From Haloterrigena gelatinilytica (lineage in GTDB: Archaea; Halobacteriota; Halobacteria; Halobacteriales; Natrialbaceae), in NCBI RefSeq assembly GCF_013342145.1, contig NZ_JABUQZ010000001.1, positions 868,001 to 932,000 of the forward strand: 64,000 nt of DNA, read 5' to 3'. Below the pieces are notes generated by a model that was not told where the DNA came from, did not search any database, and worked only from the letters and a program-made list of their open reading frames with translations. Position 1 is the first letter of the stretch. Every line of letters begins with the position of its first letter. Of this stretch, positions 9,249 to 18,232 are shown in pieces. Both the position numbers and the translations under genes were made by a program.

Positions 9249-10088
9249 TCAGTCGGTCGTCTCGGCGGCGGCGTCCTCAGTTTCGAGGCGGGCGCGATCG
9301 GCCGTGCGGTCGCCCGGTCGGCCGACGCGGCGGCGAAACGCCGCTCCGGAGAGCCCACAGCGGTAGGCGGGTTTGTACATCATGTTCTCGCCGCCGGCGC
9401 GGACGGCCCACTCGGTCGCGATCTCCTCGCGCAAGTAATACTGCGATCGTTCGTTCCCCGGTTTGGTGTAGTAGTCGCTGAGCCGGATCGGGTGGCGGTC
9501 GAACAGGCCGCCGGGTTCGCGGCCGTCGATCAGGACGACCGGTTTCTCGAGGTAGAGGTCTCCGTCTCGGGCGCGTTTCGCGTGGGCGTTGTCCGGGTGG
9601 GCCGCCAGAATCGCCTCGCGGTCGGTCCGCGGCTGGTCGGGGTCGACGACGTCGACTCGATCGACGGTGAAGTAGCCGATCAGGTAGCGGTGGGCGCGGT
9701 CGCCGCCGGGACGTCGCAGGCCGGTGTAAAACCCGACGACGTCGCCGGACTCGAGCGTTCGGAGACGTTCGACGTAGCCGCTGGTCCGGTGTTCCCCGTA
9801 GGTCAGCGCCGCGAAGTTGGGGTCGCGGTGAAGGGGCCACGACTCGAGGGCGTCGCCGGCGACGGTCCGGTCGGCGTCGCCGATCGGCTGGGGGGCGATC
9901 CGGTTCGTGAGGTCCGCGGCGGTGCCGTCGGTCGCGCGCAGGTCCCACGAACCGAGCGTTTCGGTCTCGTCGGTGTCGGGGGTCTTCTCGGGGATCGGCA
10001 CGTATTCGAAGCGCCCGTCGTCGTACAGCGGGGCGAGCGCGCCCAGGTTCGTGGTGTCGGCACCGACGCCGGCGAGGACGACCGTCAT
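9249..10088 (-). CDS. Conserved haloarchaeal protein, possibly Nmad3-like nucleotide-modification-associated
   Basis: A 279-aa soluble protein starting at MTVVLAGVGADTTN; the longer ORF from 10124 adds an unlikely 12 residues. The N-terminal layout (beta strand, then a D-T-T-N segment, a YDDGRFEYVPIPE motif and a short WDL element) resembles the nucleotide-modification-associated domain 3 (Nmad3) family. Later segments include HRDPNFAALTYGE, GDVVGFYTGLRRP, RYLIGYFTVDRV and IRLSDYYTKPGNERSQYYL. No catalytic motif can be named with confidence. If the assignment holds, it would act near DNA base modification, but no DNA methyltransferase or restriction gene is nearby. Confidence 0.45.
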   Translation of the reverse strand: MTVVLAGVGADTTNLGALAPLYDDGRFEYVPIPEKTPDTDETETLGSWDLRATDGTAADLTNRIAPQPIGDADRTVAGDALESWPLHRDPNFAALTYGEHRTSGYVERLRTLESGDVVGFYTGLRRPGGDRAHRYLIGYFTVDRVDVVDPDQPRTDREAILAAHPDNAHAKRARDGDLYLEKPVVLIDGREPGGLFDRHPIRLSDYYTKPGNERSQYYLREEIATEWAVRAGGENMMYKPAYRCGLSGAAFRRRVGRPGDRTADRARLETEDAAAETTD

Positions 10089-10249
10089 CACGCGTGAGTG
10101 TGCGCCGGACGACCCTAACCGCACCGATCGCCTGACGGATCGGAGCCGTCGAGGCGGTGACCGACACCGGGCGGACAGACGGATTTCGACGGATTCGCCG
10201 GTCGCTCCCCTTCGAAATCTTGAAATAACGCCTCGGAATACGGCGGGAC

Positions 10250-10483
10250 ATGCCTGTCAGGGGAGACCGATCGGTCGCGATCTGTCAGCAGTGCGGTACC
10301 GCCCTCGCGGTACGGATCCAGGCCGACGGATCGATTCGGCCGATCGGAACGGGGACCGCGTGTTCCTGTGGTGGAGAGTCGTTCGACGTGATCGGGGACC
10401 GACCGTCCGAAACGGCGGATAGCGACGAAGCCGCCGCGGACACGGCCGAGAGCGACGACGAATCCGCGTATCCGCGTCCGTAG
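10250..10483 (+). CDS. Small zinc-ribbon-like protein
   Basis: A 77-aa protein with a CQQC pair near residue 12 and a CSC pair near residue 38, spaced as in a compact zinc ribbon, followed by an acidic Ser/Asp/Glu/Ala tail. Such haloarchaeal micro-proteins are common and mostly uncharacterised. The start ATG follows a TTGAAATAAC stretch at 10220-10229 that could serve as promoter. No partner is evident from the neighbours. A function cannot be assigned; nucleic-acid or protein binding is the usual role of such ribbons. Confidence 0.5.
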   Translation: MPVRGDRSVAICQQCGTALAVRIQADGSIRPIGTGTACSCGGESFDVIGDRPSETADSDEAAADTAESDDESAYPRP

Positions 10484-10586
10484 TCGCCGCGGCCGTTCCT
10501 CTCGCGTTCGGTCTGGGTTGGACTAGTTCTCGAGGCGGATCCGGACTCGAGGGGGCGGTCCGGTCGGGTGACCGCGAGCGCGGTCG

Positions 10587-10844
10587 CTATCGGGTCGACG
10601 ACCGCGAGGTGTAGAACAGCGGGATCAGGAGGACGAGAAACAGGGTTCCCATCACCGCGATGGCGATCCAGACCGTCGACAGCCAGGACTCAGAGACCAG
10701 CCCGGCGAGGTCGAGAACCCAGAGGAGGCTGTAGCAGCCGACGACCAGCACCGTGAGCACGTACCAGCGCAGCCCCCAGCCGACGACGCGGTAGAGCGTG
10801 GTCTTCGTGACCCGCGGCGGGAGGGCGTCCTCGAGGCCGAACAT
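10587..10844 (-). CDS. Small membrane protein with two transmembrane helices
   Basis: An 85-aa protein with two hydrophobic helices (about residues 24-46, LRWYVLTVLVVGCYSLLWVL, and 58-78, WIAIAVMGTLFLVLLIPLF) and charged ends. Its start overlaps by 1 nt the stop of the upstream pilin-like gene (TGATG), so the two are translationally coupled. It may serve as membrane partner of that secreted protein, but I recognise no family. Confidence 0.55.
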   Translation of the reverse strand: MFGLEDALPPRVTKTTLYRVVGWGLRWYVLTVLVVGCYSLLWVLDLAGLVSESWLSTVWIAIAVMGTLFLVLLIPLFYTSRSSTR

Positions 10845-11305
10845 CAGATCACCACCGTCCGGTCGAAGACCACGGCGGCGTCGTCCGCGAGGTGGGCGCG
10901 AGCGACGAGTCGGAGTTCGACGTCCCGCGGCGCGTCCGGCTCGACGCTCTTACGGAACGTGATCGAGTCGGCGACCGCCTCGCCGCGTTCGGTCAGCTCG
11001 GCGGTCCCGTCCGGGGTGCCGTCATCGATCGCCCGCCGACCGTCGGTCGTCGTCGCCGTCACCGTGACCGCGTCGGCCGCGGAGCGGTCGGCGACGCCGA
11101 GCGTGACGAAGCCGTCGGTATCGTCGGTCACGACCGTCTCGAGTTCGACGGTCGCCTGGGGCGTCGTCCCCTCGAGGTCGTGATCGACGCCGATGAGGAC
11201 GGTTCCGAGCGCGGCCGAGCAGACGACCGCGGCCCCGACGATCAGGAACACGCCCAGTAGGGGATTGACGGCGCGGTCGTCGGGGGCGTCGAGCGGAGCG
11301 TCCAT
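10844..11305 (-). CDS. Type IV pilin-like protein with archaeal pilin N-terminal domain
   Basis: A 153-aa protein starting at MDAPLDAPDD; the alternative upstream start at 11326 adds 7 residues. The motif DRAVNPLLGVFLIVGAAVV followed by a hydrophobic helix matches the archaeal pilin N-terminal domain, in which PibD cleaves before the helix. The remainder is a beta-rich acidic domain (ATVELETVVTDD, FVTLGVADRS) of the kind exposed outside the cell. Compared with the canonical pilin at 12109, the N-terminal SPVIG is NPLLG. It is coupled to the small two-helix membrane protein downstream. Confidence 0.6.
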   Translation of the reverse strand: MDAPLDAPDDRAVNPLLGVFLIVGAAVVCSAALGTVLIGVDHDLEGTTPQATVELETVVTDDTDGFVTLGVADRSAADAVTVTATTTDGRRAIDDGTPDGTAELTERGEAVADSITFRKSVEPDAPRDVELRLVARAHLADDAAVVFDRTVVI

Positions 11306-11326
11306 GGCAGCGATACCGCTAGTCAC

Positions 11327-12108
11327 CTCCGGGCGGGCTTGAATCTGTTCGCCGATTCCGCGTCTCGAGCGCCGGGACGACTCGAGAACTGGAGGCTACG
11401 GGCGGTGAATCGCCACGGTAGCGGGCGATCGCTCCCGAAACGTTTCAGAATATGTTAGCGAACCATCAGAACCGCCAGAACTATTAGCGAATCGACCGTT
11501 GTTCGAATCGATCCCGGTGCCGATACCTGGACCGCGACCGGGATCGACTCGGTGGAGCGCCCCATCAACCGCTGGTCAGATCGTGCGGATGGGCGCGTCC
11601 ACCAGTTTTCCGAGGAGCCAGTGCGTTCCGCTAGCGAACGCCACGACCGAGTCGGTGGGCTCGAGCGCGACTGTCGACTCGAGCGTTCGGACCGAGTCTT
11701 GTCACGAGCAGCGGACGCTCGAGTGCGCGCGAGCGCGACGTCGTCGCGGATCGGGGCACATCGACCGGTTCCGTGCGCCGAACCGATCGGCCAGAAGCTT
11801 TATTATCCGATATGCTACTTTTCAAAATCGCAAGACGGCGTCGGTTCAAGGGGGTGCTGTAACCGCTCTGTGGTACCTTGATTATCACAACTGAAAGCCT
11901 TTCATGAACGTTTTTCGATGTGATGGGTTTCACTATCGAATAAATATATATGGGGTGACTGCACTGGTAGCTATCAGGCCCGAACACGGTGAGACGGTGA
12001 CGCCGAGGACTGGTGCCAACCCCCCCTCGAGCGCCAGCGGGTGGCTACCACACTACCCCAAATAAGCGTTCTCACTGTCCACGGGCGAGTACAAGAACGA
12101 ATCCAACA
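11327..12108. other. 782-nt gap without a supported gene
   Basis: ORFs here have no recognisable family and read poorly. An 11-bp perfect inverted repeat lies at 11508-11518/11537-11547 (arms around CGATCCCGGT, 18-nt spacer). From about 11800 the base composition becomes AT-rich. A strong TATA-like tract ATAAATATATAT lies at 11940-11951, about 160 nt before the pilin start. A second, AAATAAG at 12059-12065, lies about 45 nt before it. Either could drive the pilin gene; the distal one would give a long 5' leader, which is unusual for haloarchaea. Confidence 0.45.
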
Positions 12109-12585
12109 ATGGATCTAAGCAAATACAGAAACAAACTGGTCGGCAGCGAAGAAGAGCGAGCAGTATCGCCCGTTATCGGTGTTATCCTGATGGTCGCGAT
12201 TACCGTCATTCTGGCGGCCGTGATCGCAGCATTCGTGCTGGATATGGGCGACAGTATGGGTAGTGGAAATGTGAACGCAGTCGCTGAGACAGACGTTCAA
12301 GATGGTGGCAATGAAACCGTAGTGACTGTCACCGATATTGGTGATGCAGATGGTGTAACTGTCGTTGGTTCAGATGGGACTCCGATCAATGACAGTACCG
12401 ACGCAATTATCACATCTACTGGTGAGTCTGTGACTTTCACCAACAGTAGTGGTGATGATTATACTACTGGCGAGTCGTACACTGTTCAGGCCTTCACGGG
12501 TGATGCAGATTCCTCCCTTGACAATACGAGTAGTATCGATGATCAAACCGACTCTTCATCGATAATCGCAGAGTTCAGCACGTAA
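12109..12585 (+). CDS. Type IV pilin, PilA-like
   Basis: A 158-aa protein. The N-terminus carries the archaeal pilin signature [20 protein letters not shown] with a continuous hydrophobic helix (residues 21-43), the substrate of prepilin peptidase PibD. The mature domain is Thr/Ser/Asp-rich with several N-x-S/T sequons (NET, NDS, NSS, NTS), matching glycosylated surface pilins that mediate adhesion. The ATG at 12109 is chosen because the longer ORF adds 32 residues unrelated to the family. Base composition is clearly more AT-rich than surrounding genes, and codons such as GGT, ACT and GAT are frequent, hinting at transfer or relaxed selection. Confidence 0.85.
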   Translation: MDLSKYRNKLVGSEEERAVSPVIGVILMVAITVILAAVIAAFVLDMGDSMGSGNVNAVAETDVQDGGNETVVTVTDIGDADGVTVVGSDGTPINDSTDAIITSTGESVTFTNSSGDDYTTGESYTVQAFTGDADSSLDNTSSIDDQTDSSSIIAEFST

Positions 12586-12984
12586 TAGCCCATACACACT
12601 ATTATTTATAGGGAAAACCTCCGTAAAGAGAAGTTCGAACAGTTGAATTGCTATTTTTAATAAGATATAGTTGCTTTGCGATTAAATAGGGAAATCAGGA
12701 TACCGAGGTTAGTCGATAGCTGGTCATTATTCTCTAGAAAATTTGGTTAATCCATTGGTCCAAGCGGCTAAGAGTTGAATGGGTAGAAAACCGAAATATG
12801 ACAACGGTTACAACAAAGCCTCTGCTCTCATTTTACTCTTTACTTGCAACAGTCGCTACACTTCTTCGCTCGTGACGTCGCGAAAAGTGGAACCACGGTC
12901 GGAGCGAAACTCCTCCTTGATCCCATTTCTTCTCCTCGAATTACTACGGTCGCTACGCTTCCTCGTTTGTTGCGTCACAGAAAG
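12586..12984. other. AT-rich gap between pilin gene and tRNA-Pro
   Basis: About 400 nt with no convincing gene. The first half (12590-12800) is AT-rich, with TTATTTATAG and TTTTTAATAAGATATAG stretches that may hold the pilin terminator and unrelated promoters. The second half contains a 45-nt direct repeat described separately. ORFs running into the tRNA are frame accidents. Confidence 0.5.
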
Positions 12985-12993
12985 TGGGACCGC
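12852..12993. repeat. Imperfect direct repeat at the 3' flank of tRNA-Pro
   Basis: The 45-nt segment 12852-12896 recurs at 12949-12993 with 34 of 45 positions identical and a 97-nt offset. The right copy runs into the 3' end of tRNA-Pro (complementary GTGGGACCGC). The left copy carries a decayed version of that end (GTGGAACCAC). This pattern fits an old duplication of the tRNA 3' end, as left by integration or excision of an element. Confidence 0.5.
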
Positions 12994-13055
12994 CGAGAAT
13001 TGAACTCGGGTCCTACGGACCCCATCCGCAGAGGATACCACTACCCCACGGTCCC
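12985..13055 (-). tRNA. tRNA-Pro (anticodon GGG)
   Basis: The minus strand folds as a cloverleaf: acceptor GGGACCG/CGGTCCC with discriminator A, D arm around GGGTAGTGGTATCC, anticodon stem TGCGG/CCGTA with loop ATGGGGT (U33, anticodon GGG, G37), and T arm CCGAG-TTCAATT-CTCGG. There is no intron and CCA is not encoded. It reads proline codon CCC. The flanking DNA on its 3' side shows a decayed duplication. Confidence 0.93.
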
Positions 13056-13136
13056 GCATGTAGACCCAAGCCCGTCTGCCGTTTAAGGGTGTCGTTTCGA
13101 ACCAAGCATGTCATAAGGTTACGTGGCCCGATTGAG

Positions 13137-14051
13137 TCAGACCAGCACGCGCTCGAGATCCACAGTCACGTCGCGACTCGCGTCGTCGACGAACTCGCCG
13201 AGACACACTGCGGCCCCGTTGGGGGTGTAGCAGGCCACCAGATCCCCAGCCTGTGCGTCGTCGTCTGTCTCGATCACGCCGGGGTCGTACACGGGCGCGC
13301 CGTTGGCGACCTCCCGGGCCGCGCTCGGGGCGATAACCACGCCGGGGAGTCCCTCGAGGATCCGTTCGGCGGGGTCGACCACGTCGAACAGCGCCTCGGG
13401 ATCGTCGTCCTCGCGCCAGTACGCTAACGCGTCGAGGAAGTCGTGGGCCGAGTGCAGGTCCCGGTCGTCGAACGGCGAGGTCGCCGTCCGGCGCAGGTGG
13501 CCCATGTGACCGCCGGTACCGAGCGCCAGCCCCAGGTCGTGACAGAGCTTCCGGACGTAGGTCCCGCTCTCACACCGGATGCGCAACAGGAGCCGACGCT
13601 CGTCGGTCTCGAGGACCTCGAGGTCGTAAATCTCGCGCACGCGGAGGCGTCGGGCGACCGCGCTCTTGCGCGGGGGCTTCTGGTAGATCGGCCCCTCGAA
13701 CTCGGCGACGACCGATTCGGCGTCGGCCGGCACCGGCGCGTGACACTCGAGGACGGCGACGTACTCCTTGGAGCCCTCGAGGAAGACCTGTGCCAGCCGG
13801 GTCGCCTCACCGAGCATGACCGGGAGACAGCCGGTGACCTTGGGATCAAGCGTCCCGGCGTGGGCCGCCTGTTCAATCGTCGCGTCGGGGGCTCGGTCGG
13901 CCAGTGTTTCGTCGACCGCGTCGCGCAACCAGCCGCTGACCTGGTGCGAGGACGGCCCCGGCGGCTTGTCTAAATTGACGACGCCGAACGTGAGCAGTTC
14001 CGCGGGCGTGCGATCGTCGGGCGGACCGCGGAGGCGAGAGCGATCGGCCAT
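13137..14051 (-). CDS. cbf5: H/ACA RNP pseudouridine synthase Cbf5 (TruB family)
   Basis: A 304-aa protein, the catalytic subunit of RNA-guided pseudouridylation that works with Nop10, L7Ae and Gar1 on rRNA. The N-terminal VVNLDKPPGPSSHQV and the motif HAGTLDPKVTGCLP with catalytic D69 are diagnostic. KPPRKSAVARRLRVREIYDLEV and ESGTYVRKLCHDLG are further TruB/Cbf5 motifs. A C-terminal PUA domain (about residues 225-304, AREVANGAPVYDPGV) binds the guide RNA. It follows cmk by 3 nt, an arrangement typical of archaea. Confidence 0.93.
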   Translation of the reverse strand: MADRSRLRGPPDDRTPAELLTFGVVNLDKPPGPSSHQVSGWLRDAVDETLADRAPDATIEQAAHAGTLDPKVTGCLPVMLGEATRLAQVFLEGSKEYVAVLECHAPVPADAESVVAEFEGPIYQKPPRKSAVARRLRVREIYDLEVLETDERRLLLRIRCESGTYVRKLCHDLGLALGTGGHMGHLRRTATSPFDDRDLHSAHDFLDALAYWREDDDPEALFDVVDPAERILEGLPGVVIAPSAAREVANGAPVYDPGVIETDDDAQAGDLVACYTPNGAAVCLGEFVDDASRDVTVDLERVLV

Positions 14052-14054
14052 CGA

Positions 14055-14630
14055 TCAGAACTCGTCGTCGATCTCGACGTAGGCCTGCCCCTCGTCCGCG
14101 TCGGCCTCGTACACCTCGACGGCGGTGACGAGCATGTCCAGGACGGCGTCGGGTCCCCAGCGAGCCGTGTTCACCGAGAGATCGTAGATCGTCAGATCGC
14201 GGATGTCGATCCCGTAGTACTCCTGGTAGCGTTTGGCCTCGCTGGCCTCCCGAGCCTTCGTCTCCTCCGTCGCCCGTTCGGGATCCTTCTCCTCGCGTTC
14301 GGCGATCCGCTCGCCGCGAACCCGGGCCGGAGCGTCCAGCCAGAACCGGAAGTCCGCCTGCTCGCCGGCCAGCCAACCCGCCAGCCGGGACTCGAGCACC
14401 AGGTCGTCGCGTTCGACGGCGATTTCGTAGAGCCGGCGGTCGAGGTCGCGGTCGATCTGGTCGTTCTCCTCGGCGAGCTTGTTGAACTCGAGGGGCGTAT
14501 AGCCGCGTTCCTCGGCGAGTTCGCGGAAGATGTCGCCGCCGCTGACGTGTTCGAGGTCGAACCGGTCGGCGAGTAACTCCGCCGTCGTACTCTTGCCGCT
14601 TCCCGGTGGACCGGAGACGGTCAGTAACAT
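14055..14630 (-). CDS. cmk: (d)CMP kinase, archaeal type
   Basis: A 191-aa kinase phosphorylating CMP/dCMP with ATP. The P-loop [12 protein letters not shown] lies at residues 7-18, and a NMP-binding [14 protein letters not shown] segment and the LID with arginines ([14 protein letters not shown]) are visible. The start [15 protein letters not shown] at 14630 is the conventional one; the longer ORF to 14915 adds 95 unrelated residues. It precedes cbf5 by 3 nt, so the two are cotranscribed, probably with the DUF106 gene upstream. Confidence 0.9.
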   Translation of the reverse strand: MLLTVSGPPGSGKSTTAELLADRFDLEHVSGGDIFRELAEERGYTPLEFNKLAEENDQIDRDLDRRLYEIAVERDDLVLESRLAGWLAGEQADFRFWLDAPARVRGERIAEREEKDPERATEETKAREASEAKRYQEYYGIDIRDLTIYDLSVNTARWGPDAVLDMLVTAVEVYEADADEGQAYVEIDDEF

Positions 14631-14791
14631 ATTCCATCTGCGCGGGGCCGAGTAAAATGGGTTTTGAATCGTCCGACGGCCCGACGCGGCGAACGCGGTC
14701 CCGCGGGTTTCGAGTCGAAAACGGACGAAGGACGAAATTGGAGTCGATCGGGCGCTCGGGACGACGGCCCGATTGTTTTCAGGGGTGTGGG

Positions 14792-15751
14792 TCAGGCGCT
14801 CGAGGGAGACATATCGATGTTCAGCGCCTTGCGCAGCAGCTGGCTGAAGCCCATCGAGCACAGGAAGTACCAGACGATCCAGGCTCGCAACGGACCGACC
14901 AGCGTGGAGTTCCACCCGACCTCGCCGGCCAGCGGCATGATGACCGTCGCGTCGCTGCCGTCGAGCCCGCCGTTCTGCACCTTCCAGTACATCCAGAGGA
15001 ACAGCGGGATGGTCAACAGCATGATCCAGACCATCGGGCGGATCTGTTCTTTGAACATCCCGAGGTTCTGGGCCATGGCCTCCATCTGCTCCTCGCGGAC
15101 CTCCTCGAGTTCGTCCTCGAGACGCTCGATCTCGGCCTCGCTGGCGCCGCGCTCCTCGGCTTCCTGCTTGCGCTCGCGGACGTCCTTCTGTTTCTCCTGC
15201 ATCGCCTGCATGCGCTCCTGATACTTGCCCATGACCTCGGGGTTCATCAGGTTGGCCTGCAGCAGCGTCGAGTACAGCCCCGTCAGCAGGGCGACCGACA
15301 GGATTACGGCGTAAAACGGCAGCGCCGTATCCAGGGGACCGAGCACGATGTCGATCGTGCTACCGACGGTCTGCTGGACGGAATCGATCCAGTAGCCGAA
15401 CATCAATAGCAGCGACCCCATCCCGGCCAGTTTGTCCCACTGCGACCAGCTTGATTCTTCCTCGTCGATGTCGACGTCGGCGTCGGCGGCGGCGCTTCCG
15501 CCGTCGCCGTCACCGTCGAGGGCTCTGTCGTACGCCTCGCGGTCGGCGATCTCGAACCCGTCGTCGCCGTCGACCAGTACTCCTTTCTCGATCAACCGGC
15601 CCCATTGACCGCTCGTCAAGTCGTCGTTGACGTCGGCCCAGTGGACCTCGCCCCCGTTCCGGTCGGCCGCCTCGCGGATGGCCTCGAGGGCCGCCGTCAT
15701 GGAGGAGTCCTCCCGGACGAGGTCGTTGATTTTCTCCGCTGTACGCGTCAT
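14792..15751 (-). CDS. DUF106 / EMC3-TMCO1 membrane insertase-like protein (YidC superfamily)
   Basis: A 319-aa protein. Residues 1-75 are a small winged-helix-like domain ([24 protein letters not shown]), followed by an acidic linker. Transmembrane helices lie near 108-125, 143-165, 242-262 and 285-305, with a long charged coiled coil (residues 170-225, [20 protein letters not shown]) between the second and third. This is the layout of archaeal YidC-like DUF106 proteins related to EMC3 and TMCO1, which help insert membrane proteins. Its upstream TATA-like GTATAC at 15776-15782 is about 28 nt before the start, which suits a leaderless mRNA. Confidence 0.85.
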   Translation of the reverse strand: MTRTAEKINDLVREDSSMTAALEAIREAADRNGGEVHWADVNDDLTSGQWGRLIEKGVLVDGDDGFEIADREAYDRALDGDGDGGSAAADADVDIDEEESSWSQWDKLAGMGSLLLMFGYWIDSVQQTVGSTIDIVLGPLDTALPFYAVILSVALLTGLYSTLLQANLMNPEVMGKYQERMQAMQEKQKDVRERKQEAEERGASEAEIERLEDELEEVREEQMEAMAQNLGMFKEQIRPMVWIMLLTIPLFLWMYWKVQNGGLDGSDATVIMPLAGEVGWNSTLVGPLRAWIVWYFLCSMGFSQLLRKALNIDMSPSSA

Positions 15752-15991
15752 CTGCTTTGGACTAGGTCGCGTTCGGTATACAAGTGTTTATCTTCGGTGG
15801 GCCGATCGGATCCGTCACTTGCGCTGGCAGAACGCAAGACTGTAGCCGGGCGAATGCGTCGACTGCGGTACGATAGCCACTATCGTCTGGTCGAGATCAC
15901 GTTAAACTATTGTCACGGCAGCTTATATAAACTATTTTGAAATGTGTGTTCGATCGATTGTATTATGAGGATGATAGTCTTCTGAACAGAT
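15752..15991. promoter_or_regulatory. Divergent promoter region (DUF106 gene / surface protein gene)
   Basis: On the minus strand GTATAC (15776-15782) lies about 28 nt before the DUF106 start. On the plus strand TTATATAA (15923-15930) is the best TATA-like box, about 62 nt before the ATG at 15992, implying a roughly 35-nt leader. The AT-rich tract 15900-15975 contrasts with the GC-rich genome. Confidence 0.5.
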
Positions 15992-17521
15992 ATGAGTGAG
16001 CCGCGTGGGGTCGGGACGACAACATCGACGGAACGGGGCCAGTCGACGTTGATTGGAGTCGTGTTGTTGATCGGGATGGTCGCAGCCGGCAGCCTCGGGA
16101 TCTTTCTGATCGCCGGTGACGCAATCACCGGTGCGGAACAGCAGTCCGAGCAAGAACGAATCGAACAGGCGTTCGTCGAGTTAAGCAACAGCATCTCGTC
16201 GTCGGCGGGGTCCGGAGACGTCTCGCAGTCGATGGAATTACATGCCGGTGATCGGGGAGCGATCGCCCACCACGACTCGGCGACGTACAAGATCTGGACG
16301 CAGAATTACAACGGCTCCAACAATAACACCGTCGCGAACGGATCGATCGGCACCATCGAGTACGAGGACGACGACGGGACGAAAATCGCGTACGAGGGCG
16401 GTGCGGTCTTCCGCGAAACCGGGATACAAACGCGAGTTCTCTCCTCTCCGCCGATCGACTACAACCACGAGACGAGTACGCTATCGTTCCCCGTCGTCGG
16501 GCTCACCGAAGACAAGACGATCGACTCCGGCGATATCACGATCAAACAGACCAACGTCGATCGCGAACCGACGAATTACATCCAGAACGATCACGTGTTC
16601 GTCGAAATCCACAGCGAGTACTGTCGCGGTTGGCAGCAGTACTTCACTGAGCAGGCGGGCGATACGACCCTCCAAGAGTCGTGTTACGGCGGCGAGAACG
16701 AGGACGGGACGGTGAAGGTGAGACTCGGCTACGACGATATTTCGAACGCGTTCTCTTCGGGTGTGGCAGTTCCCTCCGAAGATAACATCAATGATAAGAA
16801 GGATACGTTCGACGATATCTCGTCGGGCAAGCAGTATCAACCGATGGACGGGACAATACAGCAACTAACAGATGATTTCGAGAACGGATCGGCCGAACAC
16901 ATCGATGGCTACGGGGAGTACACCGAAGGGGACTACTACGCAGAGGAGTTGATCAATCCGAATCTCGAGTTCAACCTCTCCGACGGCGACGCGGTGCTCG
17001 CCGTAGACGGGGACGTTCGAATCGACGACAACAGCGGTGGCATCACCGTCTCCGACTGTGGACCCGACGGAGAGGGACAACTGAAAATCTACGTAGAGGG
17101 CGACCTTGTCATGAGTAAAGGCGAGATTCAACCGGACTGTGGTGAAGACGGTGGCATCGAAACCATACAGGTCTACGGAATGTCGACGACTGGCATCGAT
17201 TTTCACTCGAATCCAACGTTCAACGGACTGATCTACGCTGCAAGCGACAAAGATCCCGCAGATGATGATTTTAACGGATGGCCGGTCGAAGGATCGAAAA
17301 AGCGCGACGATAGCTACCAGCTAAATTTTCAGGGTGCAAACGAATTCAAGGGAGCGATGGTCGTCCATTCGATAAACACGGACAGTAACCTAAACGGCGT
17401 CGACGACGTGACTCCCGAGGATGACGCGGTCATCGAGCCGATACCGGACGGCTACGCACCCGCGCCGCAACTCACCTACCTCAATCTCGCCGAACACGAG
17501 ATCGAAATCAAAAACAACTGA
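15992..17521 (+). CDS. Haloarchaeal surface protein with pilin-like N-terminus (DUF7289-like)
   Basis: A 509-aa protein. Residues 14-45 (ERGQSTLIGVVLLIGMVAAGSLGIFLIAG) form one N-terminal hydrophobic helix after a Glu-Arg-Gly-Gln motif, the pattern of haloarchaeal DUF7289 proteins, which resemble pilin precursors anchored in the membrane. The remaining about 460 residues are an acidic, beta-rich extracellular domain with many N-x-S/T sites and paired cysteines (CRGWQQ, ESCYGG, SDCGPDG, PDCGEDG). Base composition is lower in GC than its neighbours. It is inserted, on the opposite strand, between adk and the DUF106 gene and ends 4 nt before the adk stop. Function is unknown; a surface appendage or adhesion role is inferred. 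Confidence 0.65.
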   Translation: MSEPRGVGTTTSTERGQSTLIGVVLLIGMVAAGSLGIFLIAGDAITGAEQQSEQERIEQAFVELSNSISSSAGSGDVSQSMELHAGDRGAIAHHDSATYKIWTQNYNGSNNNTVANGSIGTIEYEDDDGTKIAYEGGAVFRETGIQTRVLSSPPIDYNHETSTLSFPVVGLTEDKTIDSGDITIKQTNVDREPTNYIQNDHVFVEIHSEYCRGWQQYFTEQAGDTTLQESCYGGENEDGTVKVRLGYDDISNAFSSGVAVPSEDNINDKKDTFDDISSGKQYQPMDGTIQQLTDDFENGSAEHIDGYGEYTEGDYYAEELINPNLEFNLSDGDAVLAVDGDVRIDDNSGGITVSDCGPDGEGQLKIYVEGDLVMSKGEIQPDCGEDGGIETIQVYGMSTTGIDFHSNPTFNGLIYAASDKDPADDDFNGWPVEGSKKRDDSYQLNFQGANEFKGAMVVHSINTDSNLNGVDDVTPEDDAVIEPIPDGYAPAPQLTYLNLAEHEIEIKNN

Positions 17522-17525
17522 CCGA

Positions 17526-18173
17526 CTACGCCGCGTCTTCGATCGTCGCCTTCACGTCCTCCCAGACCTCGTCAGGCGCTCGCTCGCCGTCGACGCGCTC
17601 GAGGTCGCCCTGCTCTTCGTAGTGTTCGATGACCGGTTCCGTGTTCTCGTGGTAGACCTCGAGGCGTTCGCGGACGGTTTCCTCGGTGTCGTCGTCGCGC
17701 TGGATCAGTTCGCCGCCGCACTCGTCGCAGACGCCCTCCTCTTCGGGCTGGTCGTACTCGACGTGATAGTTGGTGCCACACTCCGAACAGACGCGGCGAC
17801 CGGTGAGTCGGTCGACCAGTTCTTCCTCGCCGACGTCGAGCATGAGCGCGAGGTCGAGGTCGGTCATGCCCTCGAGTTCCTCGGCCTGCTCTAGGTTCCG
17901 CGGGTAGCCGTCGAGGACGAAGCCGTCGGCCTGGGAGAGGGCCTCCTCGACGATGGCGTTGACGACCGCGTCGGGGACGAGTTCGCCCCGATCCATGTAC
18001 TCCCGCGGAGTGTCGTACTCCGTGTCCATGTCGGAGATGTCCATGTCCTTGTTCCCGCGGAGGGCGTCGCCGGTGGTGATGTGGTCGACGTCGAACTCCT
18101 CGGTGATCTTGGCGCTTTGGGTCCCCTTTCCTGCCCCGGGCGCACCCAGGATCAGAATTCGTGGCTGTGCCAT
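17526..18173 (-). CDS. adk: Adenylate kinase
   Basis: A 215-aa long-form adenylate kinase interconverting ATP+AMP and 2 ADP. The P-loop [10 protein letters not shown] is at residues 10-19, the AMP-binding ITTGDALR segment and [13 protein letters not shown] follow, and the LID domain carries a zinc site of the CSEC...CDEC type (about residues 133-156). The final [20 protein letters not shown] block is typical. A TATA-like TTTAAG/TTTATG tract about 25-30 nt upstream (18195-18208) lies in a short divergent promoter region shared with the 18233 gene. Confidence 0.96.
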   Translation of the reverse strand: MAQPRILILGAPGAGKGTQSAKITEEFDVDHITTGDALRGNKDMDISDMDTEYDTPREYMDRGELVPDAVVNAIVEEALSQADGFVLDGYPRNLEQAEELEGMTDLDLALMLDVGEEELVDRLTGRRVCSECGTNYHVEYDQPEEEGVCDECGGELIQRDDDTEETVRERLEVYHENTEPVIEHYEEQGDLERVDGERAPDEVWEDVKATIEDAA

Positions 18174-18232
18174 ATCCGCCCGTTCACCGGCGTCACATAA
18201 AGGCTTAAAGAAACGACCACGTCCGTTCCGGT

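Noticed and set aside
11499-11987. ORFs on both strands upstream of the pilin gene
   Set aside because: Arg/Ser-rich frames with no family; more likely non-coding DNA with promoters.
12844-13427. Plus-strand frames with PPRIELGSYGPHP across tRNA-Pro
   Set aside because: Typical false protein made by translating the complement of a tRNA.
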